Assembly: GCF_023091745.1 (NCBI RefSeq) | Contig: NC_068926.1 | Coordinates: 67,640,001 to 67,704,000 of the forward strand | From: Budorcas taxicolor | Taxonomy: Eukaryota > Chordata > Mammalia > Artiodactyla > Bovidae | Direction of reading: 5' to 3' | DNA length: 64,000 nt | Part shown: piece after piece, positions 1-12,697 of the stretch | Layout: each line of letters starts with the position of its first letter | Position numbering within the stretch: the first letter of the stretch is position 1 | Position numbers and translations under genes: made by a program | The notes under the pieces: generated by a model | What the model saw: the letters and a program-made list of their open reading frames with translations, nothing else | What the model was told of the DNA's origin: nothing | Databases searched by the model: none

Positions 1-1430
1 TGTTTCAAATCCTGAAAGATGATGCTGTGAAAGTGCTGCACTCAATATGCCAGCAAATTTGGAAAACTCAGCAGCGGCCACAGGACTGGAAAAGTCAGTT
101 TTCATTCCAATCCCAAAGAAAGGCAATGCCAAAGAATGCTCAAACTACCACACAATTGCACTCATCTCACGTGCTAGTAAAGTAATGCTCAAAATTCTCC
201 AAGCCAGGCTTCAACAATATGTGAACCGTGAACTTCCTGATGTTCAAGCTGGTTTTAGAAAAGGCAGAGGAACCAGACATCAAATTGCCAACATCCACTG
301 GATCATGGAAAAAGCAAGAGAGTTCCAGAAAAACATCTATTTCTGCTTGATTGACTATGCCAAAGCCTTTGACTGTGTGGATCACAATAAACTGTGGAAA
401 ATTCTGAAAGAGATGGGAATACCAGACCACCTAACCTGCCTCTTGAGAAATCTGTATGCAGGTCAGGAAGCAACAGTTAGAAGTGGACATGGAACAACAG
501 ACTGGTTCCAAATAGGAAAAGGAGTTCATCAAGGCTGTATGTTGTCACCCTGCTTATTTAACTTCTATGCAGAGTACATCATGAGAAACGCTGGGCTGGA
601 AGAAACACAAGCTGGAATCAAGATTGCCAGGAGAAATATCAATAACCTCAGATATGCAGATGACACCACCCTTATGGCAGAAAGTGAAGAGGAACTAAAA
701 AGCCTCTTGATGAAAGTGAAAGTGGAGAGTGAAGAAGTTGGCTTAAAGCTTAACATTCAGAAAACAAAGATCAAGGCATCCGGTCCCATCACTTCTTTGG
801 AAATAGATGGGGAAACAGTGTCAGACTTTATTTTTGGGGGCTCCAAAATCACTGCAAATGGTGACTGCAGCCATGACATTAAAAGATGCTTACTCCTTGG
901 AAGAAAAGTTATGACCAACCTAGATAGCATATTCCAAAGCAGAGACATTACCTTGCCGACTAAGTCTGTCTAGTCAAGGCTATAGTTTTTCCAGTGGTCA
1001 TGTATGGATGTGAGAGTTGGACTGTGAGGAAGGCTGAGCGCAGAAGAATTGATGCTTTTGAACTGTGGTGCTGGAGAAGACTCTTGAGAGTCCCTTGGAC
1101 TGCAAGGAGATCCAACCAGTCCATTCTGAAGGAGATCAGCCCTGGGATTTCTTTGGAAGGACTGATGCTAAAGCTGAAACTCCAGTACTTTGGCCACCAC
1201 ATGCGAAGAGTTGACTCATTGGAAAGGACTCTGATGCTGGGAGGGATTGGGGGCAGGAGGAGAAGGGGACGACAGAGGATGAGATGGCTGGATGGCATCA
1301 CGGACTCGATGGACGTGAGTCTGGCTGAACTCCGGGAGTTGTTGATGGACAGGGAGGCCTGGCGTGCTGCAATTCATGGGGTCACAAAGAGTCGGACATG
1401 ACTGAACTGAACTGAACGGAACTGAATACA
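1..1430 (+). mobile_element. BovB (RTE-clade LINE), 3' part with reverse transcriptase
   Basis: The left edge of the window cuts this copy. An open frame from 47 to about 960 encodes BovB reverse transcriptase: the IPIPKKGNAKECSNYHTIAL finger region, FDCVDHNKLW (motif A aspartate), GVHQGCMLSPCLFNFYAEY (motif B) and YADD at 653-664. A one-base shift near 960 moves the C-terminal part (CESWTVRKAERRRIDAFELW onward) into another frame, 994-1401. The 3' end is the BovB/Bov-A tail with AACTGAACTGAAC repeats at about 1400-1430. BovB is an RTE element known to have entered ruminants by horizontal transfer. This copy is dead because of the frameshift. Confidence 0.95.
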
Positions 1431-2680
1431 AAGAATGTCACCACAAGCTACCAGACCAAGTCTACTTAACAGGTCTGGGCACCGAGATGCGGGACAGAGA
1501 AGGTCAAGGCATGGCTAACTGCAGGGCAAAGGCCACGGGACGAGAGTTCTTTGTGGTACATAGTCCCTAAAAGCTTCTAAAATCGCTTCTACAATCACCC
1601 CCTATTCCCTTGATCCTCTGTCAAGACTGTTCAATGAAAACAGCGAGACAAGTTGAGGGGACCTGTCAGGTGACTTCTGTGATGATTTCTGATGTCATAG
1701 GCATGCTTGGTACTGTCTCAACTGAACTCTGGGTGGACAGTTTCAGTTCACTTGCAGTGTTTGTTTCCTGAGGAGAAACACTGGTTTTCTGAAACAAGTT
1801 AAAATGATACAGGATTTTCCTTTGTTAATATCGAAGTCTTTGACCTCAAGGGGAGAACCAGTTCCCCCCACCCTTCCCTCTAAGCAAAGTGTATTTCCTT
1901 TTCTGTCTAATTGGATTTTCTAAAAGGATCTGTTTCCCCTCCTCTATCCAGATGCCCGCGATATAGTGCTGTACAAAAAGCCGCTGGCTGGTGTCGTTCT
2001 CGTCTTTTTCTGCCACATTAACCCGGTAGGGGGTTTACCAGCTCGAGATTTTGAAAAGCTGTTGTCAAATTGTGAAAGCCCCCAAATGCAACTTAAATGG
2101 TTATTAGCTGGTGGGAAACGTCCCCTGCATTCTAATACCTCCATTTAAATAACAATAATAAAGAAAATAGTAACAATAAGAGTAAACTCCATGCCTTCAC
2201 AGCCATGATTATACCCTACCACCCATAGTCCACACAGTCCATGGCCAATTCTCAAAAGGGTGCAGCTTTGGCTGGTTGGGCGCTTCTGATTTTGCAGCCA
2301 GCCAGCAGGGGTCGCTCAAGCCATCTAGCAGCTAACTCGAGCTTCCGTGACACCGTGGATAATTCCTTTAAGCAATCCAAGGCATAGACAAAAGAGCCAA
2401 GGGGGTTCCTTGCTCTATTAAAAGCCTTGAAACACATGTATTTGCCAAATGGAAAGGTGCAGAATTAATTGGGAAAGAGATGAAATTTGTGTTCCTCAGC
2501 TCCCTTGGGGGTTTTATAATTAATAAATATTTGTAAAGCCTTTGATAAGTATGAAGTACCATATATGCGCTAAACAAAACAAGCTTTTGTGAGCTTCAGA
2601 ATGTCCTTGTGGTACATTTCACATTAAATCAAAAGACACAACAGTTAGGAATAAGAGAAATGATAACAGTGCCAGAGAGT
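1431..2680. other. Intronic sequence, nothing recognised
   Basis: Unique-looking, moderately AT-rich intron. Small open frames at 1944-2148 on both strands and 2252-2437 have no family features. I see no repeat that I can name here. Confidence 0.5.
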
Positions 2681-2684
2681 GACC

Positions 2685-2880
2685 CTTTATTACATGCCTT
2701 TATTTTCCCTGTTATTGCCTTCATCATGATCATCTACCAAGGTAGATATTATTATGCTCATTTCATAGGTTTTTGTCAAAAGCCCCTAAAAGCTCTGTGA
2801 GATTCTGTCACTTGCCCCAGGAAGCCTAGCCAATAAGTAGAACAGCCCTGATTCAAACTGGGCACTACATCCAATTCTTT
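2685..2880 (-). repeat. MIR SINE relic
   Basis: It reads like the reverse of MIR: a TATTATTATGCTCATTTCA block, then GTCACTTGCCCCAGG and AATAAGTAGAACAG...GATTCAAACTGGG. These correspond to the MIR core and tRNA-like head. Confidence 0.6.
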
Positions 2881-5800
2881 CCAAGTCCCAAACTGGGGTT
2901 CTTTCCATAGCCCTCTTGAATAGCCAGCATAACAAAATGTAAGAAGTCCTTATGCCAGGAATTCTCTAAAGGAAACATTACAGCAGGAAAAAAAAAAGGA
3001 CCCAGCCATTTTTAGAATAATTAATGAAGTACAAATCGTGTAATACCAAAAAAAAAAAAAAACCGAGTTGGCTACAGTGGTTCTAAAATAATGTCTCAAG
3101 TGTTTTTATTTCTTTATGTATATTCAATACTCTATAAAATGTCTACAGATGTGAAAATTACAGTAAATATGTTCTGCAGTCTTAATTGCTAAATGATTAC
3201 AAAGTAACTAAATAAGAGGTGGCAGGTTGCCCTGCGGCTTTATTCGCCTCTTTCCGGAGAGCAGCAAAATCATAAAGTCTTCTCTGACACAACAGGTTTC
3301 TATGGTTACGCGAGACGTAAATATGTCATATGTCCTGTGCGGCATGAGAGGGCCAGGCAGGCGCGCTGTGTGCAGCAGCCCCCAGAGGGAGAGCACTCAT
3401 GCAGACGGCACTCCTCAGCCAGTCAAATATTTGTTTCCAGGTTTACAACAGGGTGGGAACAGGAGTAAAAGCTTCTGGTGCTAGCAAGACGATCTACAGA
3501 GCGCAGAGAATGGATAGGCATGCTGGTCACAAAGAAATGCAAAGAATGAAATGGCTTCTGCTGTGTCAGGCTTGAGAACCAGGGCTTGGGCCTTAGCTGT
3601 GGGAGACAGAGGCTTCATCCATTGCCCCTCTGGATCGGGGTGCGGGGGGTCTATCTTTTCCCACTGGGCATCTGAACAGAAGCTACATAGATCCAAATTA
3701 TTCTGCTGGTGGTCTGCTTTTTAAAAAAAAACAAAAACAAAACCTTAAAGACATGTAACTCGCTAGTGGCTGCTGAGAAACCAAATAAGGAAAGTCGTTT
3801 CCATTTAAGACAGAATAGGGTTGAGAACTGCCACCTCTAAATCTAAGGTTTACTATGTGTATCATGAGAAGTAACAAAATGCAATAGCCTCCATCATTAA
3901 GACTCAGGATGGAATATCAGCAAATCCAAATTCAAAGACATAGGATAATAACAGCTGAGATTTCTCCAGAGCTATTTTTATTACATAAATTATGAAGCAA
4001 TAATAAATGGAGAAATGCTGTTGCCCATTAAATGGAATTCCTGAGACTCTGAAGTATGGTCTCTCCCTGCTTAGCCCTGAAGTGTTTCACAGATCACCTG
4101 CTCTAGAATGCACACACTCCAGGGGCCCTGCAATCCGGGAAAGCAGTGACTGGTGCAGCTACATTCTTTTATTTTTTAGTGATGAGAAAAGGAAGGATGG
4201 GTAAAAAATCCCTAAGAGAAAAAGAGGCAAGGTCTTCTGGGAGAGACAGCTTTTGCCTGAAGATAGTGCTTACCGGTACCTTTTGGAGAAAAAAGTAATG
4301 CCTCTTGGTAGACAGTTCAGCTTTTAAGGTTTTTAGAATACAAAGAAATAATTCTTTTAAACGTAAATGTTAACTGGATGCTTCTTACCCAGAGGAAGGC
4401 TTATACAAACCCTTAGTACTTTTTCCACTTAAAGGGGACAATCTGAGTTAGGAAAATAGCACAGGGACCCATTTAGGAGAAGACAGGGGCATATATGCTA
4501 GGTATCCAGCCCTCCCAGAGAGAAAATAAAGAGGCTGGTTTCCTCAGCTGTCTTACAGGCACTACAAATGTGGCAAAGGCAGGAATGGAGAAGGAATGAT
4601 GAGATGGACCAAAGGGAAGTCCCTGGTGATCCCAGGATGGTCCTGTGGGCAGCAGACCATTTGCTGAAATGAGGCCTCCCAATGAATAGCTTGGACTGAT
4701 TTGAAGACAGGAAATATTAGGCTGTGCTAAATTCCTGCCTGGGTTCTGGACCATTTCAGCTGGCTTCCATCTGCACCAGACACAATGCAAAACCAACACT
4801 TCTGGGCTGAAATATGGGGTTCCAAATGGGTTATTTGGACTTCATTTTAAAATCAGGGTTTGAGCCTGTCTTCAGCCCGAATGAAAGGAAGAGGAGGTCA
4901 GAACCAAATCAAGGATGAGATAAGGCTGTTGCAAAGGACAGAGCAGAGAGGGTAATGGCTTCCAACTCGATGACTAGCCATCTTGACCCCTTTAAGTCAC
5001 GTGACAATCCTGATGTGGGAGCAACGTTCCACGGTGGGCTCCCCTCTAGCGCATACCTGCAGCCATCACCAGCTCCCAGCTCACACCACTCTACACCCTT
5101 GGAACGTCCCACCCTATCTTTAGACAACCCACATCTCTCCCCACCAATAAACTCTGCCTAATATTTGCCTCCTCCAATGAAGGCACTCCCACTAAGCCCA
5201 CTGGCTTTAGATCCTTTCATCTGCATTTCAAAGGTTTGAGTATATAAAATCTAAGCGGACTTCCAGCTCTAAGTTATTCACAGTTTAACAGAATAGCTGA
5301 AAACAACAGCCACAGTAAAGAGGTCTTACTACAGTCCTTGTCTTTATTACGGTCCCTGTCTTTGAGTCCAGTGGGGTTCTGGAACCACATCCAGCAGCAC
5401 ATCTTGGCTGGGCTCATACAATCATATTGGTGTGTTTGGATAATTTCAGCAAGTCTGAAGGTGAATAAGAGCAAAGATAAATCAGTGTGTTGACCAGACA
5501 GCACTGAGTGAAAAGAGCAGTGACTAAAAGGTAAGGTCTATCCTTTCATTCATTCAGCAAGCAACTGCTGAGCCCCTTCCATGAGAAGACAAAATAGGGA
5601 GAAATACAGACACGGTCTCTGCCTTTCTGGCCAGAGGAGAGACATACAAGTGACTCCACAACAGCAGCACTGGGTGACCACTGAGCAGAGGGACACTCGG
5701 AGCTCCGAGTCCTCAAGCAGCTATGGGATGATTAGCAAAGAGATAAGACAGGCAGACACAGAACAACTCTACACATGTGAGACAAAGTAAGACAGAAAGG

Positions 5801-5940
5801 AACGGCATGTAAGTGCCAATGGTCCCTGGAAAACAGGAAGAAGGGGCATGGTTTTGTAGACTTAGAGAAGGTACACGCCTTGAAGGACATCCAGGACTGA
5901 GATGAACAGAAAGAGAAGGAAAGGATGACAGACTTTAGTC
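2881..5940. other. Intronic sequence with a possible conserved patch
   Basis: Mostly unique sequence. There are poly-A runs near 3048-3061 and 3722-3736. The 3220-3480 stretch keeps CpGs and an X-box-like motif (see findings). 5540-5720 resembles the reverse of an L2 3' end (TCATTCATTCAGCAAGCAAC followed by degraded L2 tail). No gene was recognised. Confidence 0.45.
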
Positions 5941-5944
5941 TACC

Positions 5945-6115
5945 ATAGATTTGGGACTGTGTGCTAGGAACTTCCTGAATACGATCTGGTTTTAACTTAC
6001 AACAACTCTGTGAAGTAGGCATCATAATCTCCATTTTACAGATGGGAAAAGTGAGTCTGAAGAATGTTAAACAACTTGTCTAAAATGGCACAGTTAGCAA
6101 CTGATGAGGTCAAGA
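5945..6115 (-). repeat. MIR SINE relic
   Basis: TCCATTTTACAGATGGGAAA, AGTGAGTC, then a degraded CACAGTTAGCAACTG block. This is the standard reverse MIR core. Confidence 0.7.
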
Positions 6116-6121
6116 TCTGAC

Positions 6122-6205
6122 TCATCAAGGACAGGCAAGCCTGGCACACTGCAGTCCATGGGGTCACAAAGAGTGGGACACAACTTAGGGACCAAACAGC
6201 AACAG
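6122..6205 (+). mobile_element. Bov-A/BovB 3' tail fragment
   Basis: GGACAGGCAAGCCTGGCAC then CAGTCCATGGGGTCACAAAG and AGTGGGACACAACTTAG match the 3' end shared by BovB and Bov-tA. Only this tail is present, attached to the MIR. Confidence 0.7.
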
Positions 6206-7162
6206 TGCCTACCACCCTCCCATCACCCTCGTTCCCTCTCTCCCCACAATCGCCACTTGCTGAGCAAAGCCTACCTACCCAACACATCCCATCATCCCTA
6301 GAAGACCCCACTCACATTTCCTTTCCCATCGGCAACTGTTCTAATGTGTTTGTTGTATATCATTTTGCCTGAACTTCTTCCTCCAAATCTGGATATAGGT
6401 ATTTAAATCATATGAACAGTATCATTTTATATACTTCATCCTCTTTCTCATTTTTCCACTCTAATGTTTTAAGGTCCATATGTCCATGCTGCACTTAGTA
6501 TATATTCCCAAAATGTAATTACGAAAGAATTAAACATATAGAAAAGTTGAAAGAATTTTTATAGTGAATATGCAAATACTTACTGCCTAGATTCTAACAT
6601 TAACATTTCAATAAACTTGCTTTATCACATATCCAACTATTTTTCAACTATTCAACTATTTTTCTCTCTTTCCATTCATCAATTCATTTTGAATTTTGGA
6701 TTCAAGTCAAAATAAATTTACAGACTTTATTAAAGTTCCCCTCAATACTTCAGAAGGCCTAATTATTAGCACAATTATTTGTTTACAGTTTTTAATGTGA
6801 AATTTATATACAGCAAAAATAAAAACAATTACATGAAATGAACTACACAAGCCTTCATTATGCATTCACTGACTTCTGACAAAGGCATGCACTTGTATTC
6901 AAAAACCCAATCAAGATACAGAACATTATTTTCACCCAGAAAGTTCCTTCATGATTCTTCCTAGTCAATCTTTGCCCTTCCCACCACAGAGGCAGTGGCT
7001 GTTCTGATTTCTTTTCCACTGTGGGTTAAGTGAGCCTGTTCTAGAACTTTGTATGAATGGAATCATACAGTATATACTCTATTGCATAAGGCTCCTTTCA
7101 CTCAGCAGAGTATTTCGGAGATTCATGTGTCCTGCTATTTGTACTCCCAGTTTGTTGCTTTT

Positions 7163-7368
7163 TATTGTTGGGTCCCTGGTGGCTCAGAAGGTAAAGCATC
7201 TGCCTACAATGCGGGAGACTCAGGTTTGATCCCTGGGTCAGGAAGATCCTCTGGAGAAGGAAAGGGCAACCCACTCTAGTACTCTTGCCTGGAAAATCCC
7301 ATGGACAGAGGAGCCTGGTGGGCTACAGTCCATGGGGTCACAAAGAGTCGGACATGACTGAGCGACGT
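7163..7368 (+). mobile_element. Bov-tA SINE
   Basis: The tRNA-derived head GTCCCTGGTGGCTCAGAAGG contains a Pol III B-box-like GGTTTGATCCC at 7223-7233. A Bov-A body follows (GGAAGATCCTCTGGAGAAGG, CCTGGTGGGCTACAGTCC, GTCGGACATGACTGAGCGAC). It is inserted in the old LINE. Confidence 0.9.
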
Positions 7369-8629
7369 CACTTCACCATTCCGTACAACTATAGCACAGT
7401 TTGCTTAATCTTTCTATTGATTAGACACTGAAACTGTTTCTAGTTTGAGAATATTATGAATAAAGCTGCTAATAACATTTATGTAGAATTCTTTTTATGA
7501 ACATATATTATCATTTCTCTTGGGTAAATACCTAAGAGTGAAATTGCTGGCCCACAGGGTAGATATATGTTTAGTTTCATAAAAACTTTTAGAACTTTTC
7601 CCAGAGTGATTATCTAGCTACAGCCACTCCAATAATACATGAGTATTCCTGTTGCTCTACATCCTAACCAACATCTGTGTTGCCAGTCTTTTAATTTTAA
7701 CCATTTTGGTGGGAATATAATGGTATCCTTTTGTGAGTTAAACCACCTTTCCTTGATGACTAATGACAGTAAAAAAAAAAGAATTCTTTTGATGTGCACA
7801 TTGCCATTCATGTAACTTTTTGTGTGTAAAATTGTGAGTTTTTTCTTAAGTATTTAATAGAATTAGTCAGTGAAACCATCCAGGCTTTAAGTCAGTTTGC
7901 TATTGTTATTAAATAGTTTTTTATTGAAGTAAATTTCTCTAATAGATATAGGGCTATTCATATTTTGTTTCATCTATTGTTGGCTTCTATAAAATGTATT
8001 TTTTAAGGAATTTTTCCATTTCATTGTAGCTGAATTAATTGGTATGAAGTTGCTCCTAATATTCTCTTATCCTTCGGTGTCCATAGGATCTGTAGCAACA
8101 ATGCTCCTTTCAGCTCTTACATCCATAATCCATGTTCTAGCTCTTCTTAGCCAGTCTCACTTGAGGTTCCTCAACTGTTTGCTCTTCTCAAACAAGCAAG
8201 TTTTAGTTTTGTGTGTTTTGTATACATTTTCACGTTTCTCGTTCATTGATCTTTCTTTTATCCTTGCTATTTCCTTCTTTCTACTATGCTCTTTTTCCCC
8301 TAGCTTCTTTAGGTGTAAATTTAGGTCACTGATTTTATTTCTTTTTCCAATATAAACATTTAAAGCTATAAATTTCCCTCCATGTATGTTTAGCTACATA
8401 TTGTAAACTCTGATGTATTTATTTTCATTGTTATTTATTAGAGATATTTTTAAATTTCCTTTTTGTGTTCTTCTTTGACCTATAAATTATTTAGAAGTGT
8501 GTTTAATTTCCAATTATCTGGGGTCAGAACACATACTCTATGTAGTATTTCAACCATTTTTAGTTTGCTGAGATTTATTTTATGGTCTACCTTGTTGAAT
8601 GTGTCATAGGCACTTGAAAAGAATATGTA

Positions 8630-9508
8630 CAGGCAGACCTTGGAGACAGTGTAGGTTCAGCTCCAGACCAACACAATAAAGCAACTGTCTCAGTCAACTG
8701 GCCCAGATATATTTTTTGGTTTCCCAGTGCATAAAAAAGTTACATTTATACTATACTGGAGTCTATCAAGTATGCAATAGCATCATATCTAAACAATGTT
8801 CATAACTTAGTTAAAAAATAATTTATTGCAAAAAAAAAATTTTACTGCTAAAAAATACTAACCATTGTCTGAGCCTTCAGTGAGTTGTAATCTTTTCACT
8901 GGTAAAGGGTCTTGCCTCGATGTTGATGGCTGCTGAATGCTCAGAGTGTAGTTACTGCCATGACTGTGGCAACTTCTTAAAATAAGGCAATGCTTCAAAA
9001 CAGTTATAGTAGTGACATCAAAGATCACTGCTGCTGCTGCTAAGTCGCTTCAGTCGTGTCCAACTCTGTGCGACCTCATAGATGGCAGGCCACCAGGCTC
9101 CCCTATTCCTAGGATTCTTCAGGCAAGAACACTTGAGTGGGTTGCCACTTCCTTCTCCAAGGCATGAAAGTGAAAAGGGAAAGTGAAGTCACTCAGTCGT
9201 GTCCGACCCTTAGCGACCCCATAGACCGCAGCCTACCAGGCTCCTCCGTCCATGGGATTTTCCAGGCAAGAGTACTGGAGTGGGTTGCCACTGCCTTCTG
9301 ACCACAGATTAATACAACAAATAATAATAAAAAAATTGCTGAGAATTACCCAAATGTGACGCAGAGACACAAAGTGTGCAAACGCTGTTGGAAAAAATAA
9401 TGCCAATAGACTTGTTCAATGCAGAGTTGCCATAAATCTTCAATTTGTAAAAAATACAGTATCTTTGAAGTGCAATAAAGCAAAATGTAATAAAATAAGA
9501 CATGTCTA
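8630..9508. mobile_element. Tigger1-type DNA transposon, internally deleted
   Basis: The left end CAGGCAGACCTTGGAGACAG follows a TA. Internal text (TTTTTTGGTTTCCCAGTGCA, GGGTCTTGCCTCGATGTTGA) matches one Tigger1 end. From about 9006 (AGTGACATCAAAGATCAC) it jumps to the other end (CAAATGTGACGCAGAGACAC, CTTCAATTTGTAAAAAATAC, GTGCAATAAAGC) and finishes near ACATGTCTA. Almost all of the pogo-type transposase region is missing, so it was non-autonomous. A Bov-A2 SINE sits inside. Confidence 0.8.
9029..9299 (-). mobile_element. Bov-A2 SINE inside Tigger1
   Basis: Dimeric Bov-A. CTGCTGCTGCTAAGTCGCTT opens the reversed 3' end, and the second monomer begins GTGAAGTCACTCAGTCGTGT. It ends GTTGCCACTGCCTTCT. 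Flanks GATCAC and GACCAC form a target-site duplication with one mismatch. Confidence 0.88.
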
Positions 9509-9540
9509 TCTTCTTCAGTTTGGGAACGTATGTGTGTGCG

Positions 9541-9753
9541 CGCTTAGTCACTCATTCATGTTCGATGCTTTGTGACCCCATGGACTGTAGCCTGCCAAGC
9601 TCCTCTGTCCATGGGATTTTTTCAGGCAAGAATACTGGAGTGGATTGCCATTTCCTTCCCCAGGGGATCTTCCTGACCCAGAGATCAAACCTACATCTCC
9701 TGTGTCTCCTGCACTGCAGGCAGATTCTTTCCCTGCCTAGCCATCCGGGAGGC
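9541..9753 (-). mobile_element. Bov-tA SINE
   Basis: Reverse-oriented: CATGGACTGTAGCCTGCCAA, TGGAGTGGATTGCCATTTCC, GGGGATCTTCCTGACCCAGA, and the degraded tRNA head ending CCATCCGGGAGGCC. Confidence 0.88.
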
Positions 9754-11385
9754 CTGGGGATGCAGTGTTCTACAAATATAATTAGGTCAAGATGATTTGT
9801 GTTTTTGTATCATCTATGTTTCTTGTTTTTTTGTGTTTTTTTTCTCCAATTGTTCTATCAAATTCTAACAGTTTATCAATAAAAAATGGTGTTAAAATTG
9901 CCAAATACAATTGCAGAAATGTGTGTTTCTCCCTTTAATTTTATTAAATTTTCCTTTATGTAATTTGAAACTTTGTCATTATGATTACATTTGACTTTTC
10001 TGTATTTTGGGTCAATTGATCCTTTTATCATTAAGAAATGTCCCTCTTTATCTTTGGTAATACTCTGTGCTGAAGTCTATTTTACCTGATTGAAGGCACT
10101 TCATCTTTCTTCAGGCTTACCTTTTGCATGGTGTATCTTTTTCCATGCATTTACTTTCAGCCTATTTATAAACAGCAGATATTTTGGTTCTGCTTTTCTA
10201 AAAATCTATTTTGACAGTGCCTGTCCTTCAGTTGGAGTTAATTCCTTAATATTTAATGAAAGTACTAATATGCTGGATTAAAATCTAGTGTTTTATTATT
10301 TTGTTTGTCCCCTGTGGGGTTTTCCCCATTTCCTACCTCCTTTGGGATTATCTGCTTTCTAGAATTCCATTTTAATTTATATTGGCTTTTTAGGCTGGAT
10401 ATTTGTTGTGTACAGTGGTTGTCTGGGGCTTAGAATGTACATCCTTAATTTTTTAAAGTATTACACTAAGAGTCCATTTAACACCACTTCCAACTTTCAC
10501 TATATAATTGTGATATGTATCTCAGCTATCTCCATTATAAATATCATAGGACAGTCTGGTTTTTGTTTTATATAATCTTACGCACTTTTTAAAAAATAAG
10601 GGAAAACTAGGTCTTGTTTTTACCCATTATTTTCCATTTCTGACATTCTTCTTTCTTCCTGAAGATCCAAGTTTCCATCCAGCATTAATCTTTCAACTGG
10701 AAGTATTTCTTTTAGTACTTCCTGTAGTAAAGGTCTTCTGATTATCAATATTCAACTTCTGAAAAAAATCTGAAAACATATTTATTTTGCCTTCATTCTT
10801 AAAAAATATATATATATATATATTTTTGCTGTTCCTAATATTCTGGATCAATGATTTCTTCAGTCAACATTTTAAAGATATCATTCCCAGTGTCTTCTGA
10901 CCTTCATGTTTTCGCATGAGAAATCCACATCACTCGAACCACTGTTTCCTCCTATGTAATGTGTTGATTTGAGCTGCTTTCAGAACTTTCTCTATCTTAT
11001 TTACAAAAGTAAATATCTTATTTATTTTTGCTTGGGGTTATCTCAGAGATTCTTCAAATTTTAAATGTTATGTCTTTCACCAAATTTGGGAATGTTCTTC
11101 AAATATTTTTTTCTACCTCATTCTCTCTCTCCTTTTTTTCTTGGACCCTTATTACACGTTAGATCTTTTGGTATTCCACAAATTTGGGAGGATCTTTTTT
11201 TTTTCTCCAATCCTTTTAATCTCTCTTTTCTTAAGATTAGATACTTTCTATTGATCTATATACAAGTTTAATCTTTCTTTTGTCAACTCAAATCTGTTAT
11301 TAAGCCCATCAAGTGAATTTTAAATTTTAGATACTGTATTTTTCAGTTTTAGAATTTCCACTGTGTGCACTTAAAAAGTTTCTCA

Positions 11386-12697
11386 GTTCAGCTCAGTTCA
11401 GTCGCTCAGTCGTGTCCAACTCTTTGCGACCCCATGAACCGCAGTACGCCAGGCCTCCCTGTACATCACCAACTCCCGGAGTTCACTCAGACTCATGTCC
11501 ATCGAGTCAGTGATGCCATCCAGCCATCTCAGCCTCTGTCGTCCCCTTCTTCTCCTGCCCCAACTCCCTCCCAGCATCACAGTCTTTTCCAGTGGGTCAA
11601 CTCTTTGCATGAGGTGGCCAAAGTACTGGAGTTTCAGCTTCAGCATCAGTCCTTCCAAAGAAATCCCAGGGCTGATCTCCTTCAGAATGGACTGGTTGGA
11701 TCTCCTTGCAGTCCAAGGGACTCTCAAGAGTCTTCTTCAACACCACAGTTCAAAAGCATCAATTCTTCTGTGCTCAGCCTTCCTCACAGTCCAACTCTCA
11801 CATCCATACATGACCACTGGAAAAACCATAGCCTTGACTAGACAGAGCTTAGTTGGCAAGGTAATGTCTCTGCTTTTGAATATACTATCTAGGTTGCTCA
11901 TAACCTTTCTTCCGAGGAGTAAGCATCTTTTAACTTCATGGCTGCAATCAACATCTGCAGTGATTTGGGAGCCCAAAAAAATAAAGTCTGACACCGTTTC
12001 CACTGTTTCCCCATCTATTTCCCATGAAGTGACGGGACCGGATGCCATGATCTTCGTTTTCTGATTAAGCTTTAAGCCACCTTTTTCACTCTCCTCTTTC
12101 ACTTTCATCAAGAGGCTTTTTAGTTCCTCTTCACTTTCTGCCTTAAGGGTGGTGTCATCTGCATATCTGAGCTTATTGATATTTCTTCCGGCAATCTTGA
12201 TTCCAGCTTGTGTTTCTTCCAGCCCAGCGTTTCTCATGATGTACTCTGCATAGAAGTTCAATAAGCAGGGTGACAATATACAGCCTTGACGCACTCCTTT
12301 TCCTATTTGGAACCAGTCTGTTGTTCCATGGCCAGTTCTAACTGCTGCTTCCTGACCTGCATACAGATTTCTCAAGAGGCAGGTCAGGTGGTCTGGTATT
12401 CCCATCTCTTTCAGAAGTTTCCACAGTTTATTGTGATCCACACAGTCAAAGGCTTTGGCATAGTCAATCAAGCATAAGTAGATGTTTTTCTGGAACTCTC
12501 TTGCTTTTTCCATGATCCAGCGGATGTTGGCAATTTGATGTCTGGTTCCTCTGCCTTTTCTAAAACCAGCTGTTCACATCAGGAAGTTCACGGTTCACGT
12601 ATTGCTGAAGCCTGGCTTGGATAATTTTGAGCATTACTTTACTAGCGTGTGAGATGAGTGCAATTGTGTGGTAGTTTGAGCATTCTTTGGCATTGCC
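11386..12697 (-). mobile_element. BovB LINE, 5'-truncated, with reverse transcriptase palm
   Basis: On the minus strand the open frame 12513-11737 reads MEKAREFQKNIYLCLIDYAK, FDCVDHNKLW, GVRQGCILSPCLLNFYAEY and LRYADDTTL (YADD codons at 12165-12154). The C-terminal region continues in another frame (11727-11398, KEISPGISLEGLMLKLKLQY), so it carries a frameshift near 11730. It is flanked by TTTCTCA at 11379-11385 and 12698-12704, a likely target-site duplication in the old LINE. The 5' part, with the endonuclease, is absent. Confidence 0.93.

Noticed and set aside
7163..7233. tRNA gene (and similar heads at 48216, 56862, 60183)
   Set aside because: These are the tRNA-derived heads of Bov-tA SINEs attached to Bov-A bodies, not functional tRNA genes.
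11365..12064. Plus-strand open frames of 158 and 189 residues
   Set aside because: They are antisense shadows of the reversed BovB at 11386-12697.
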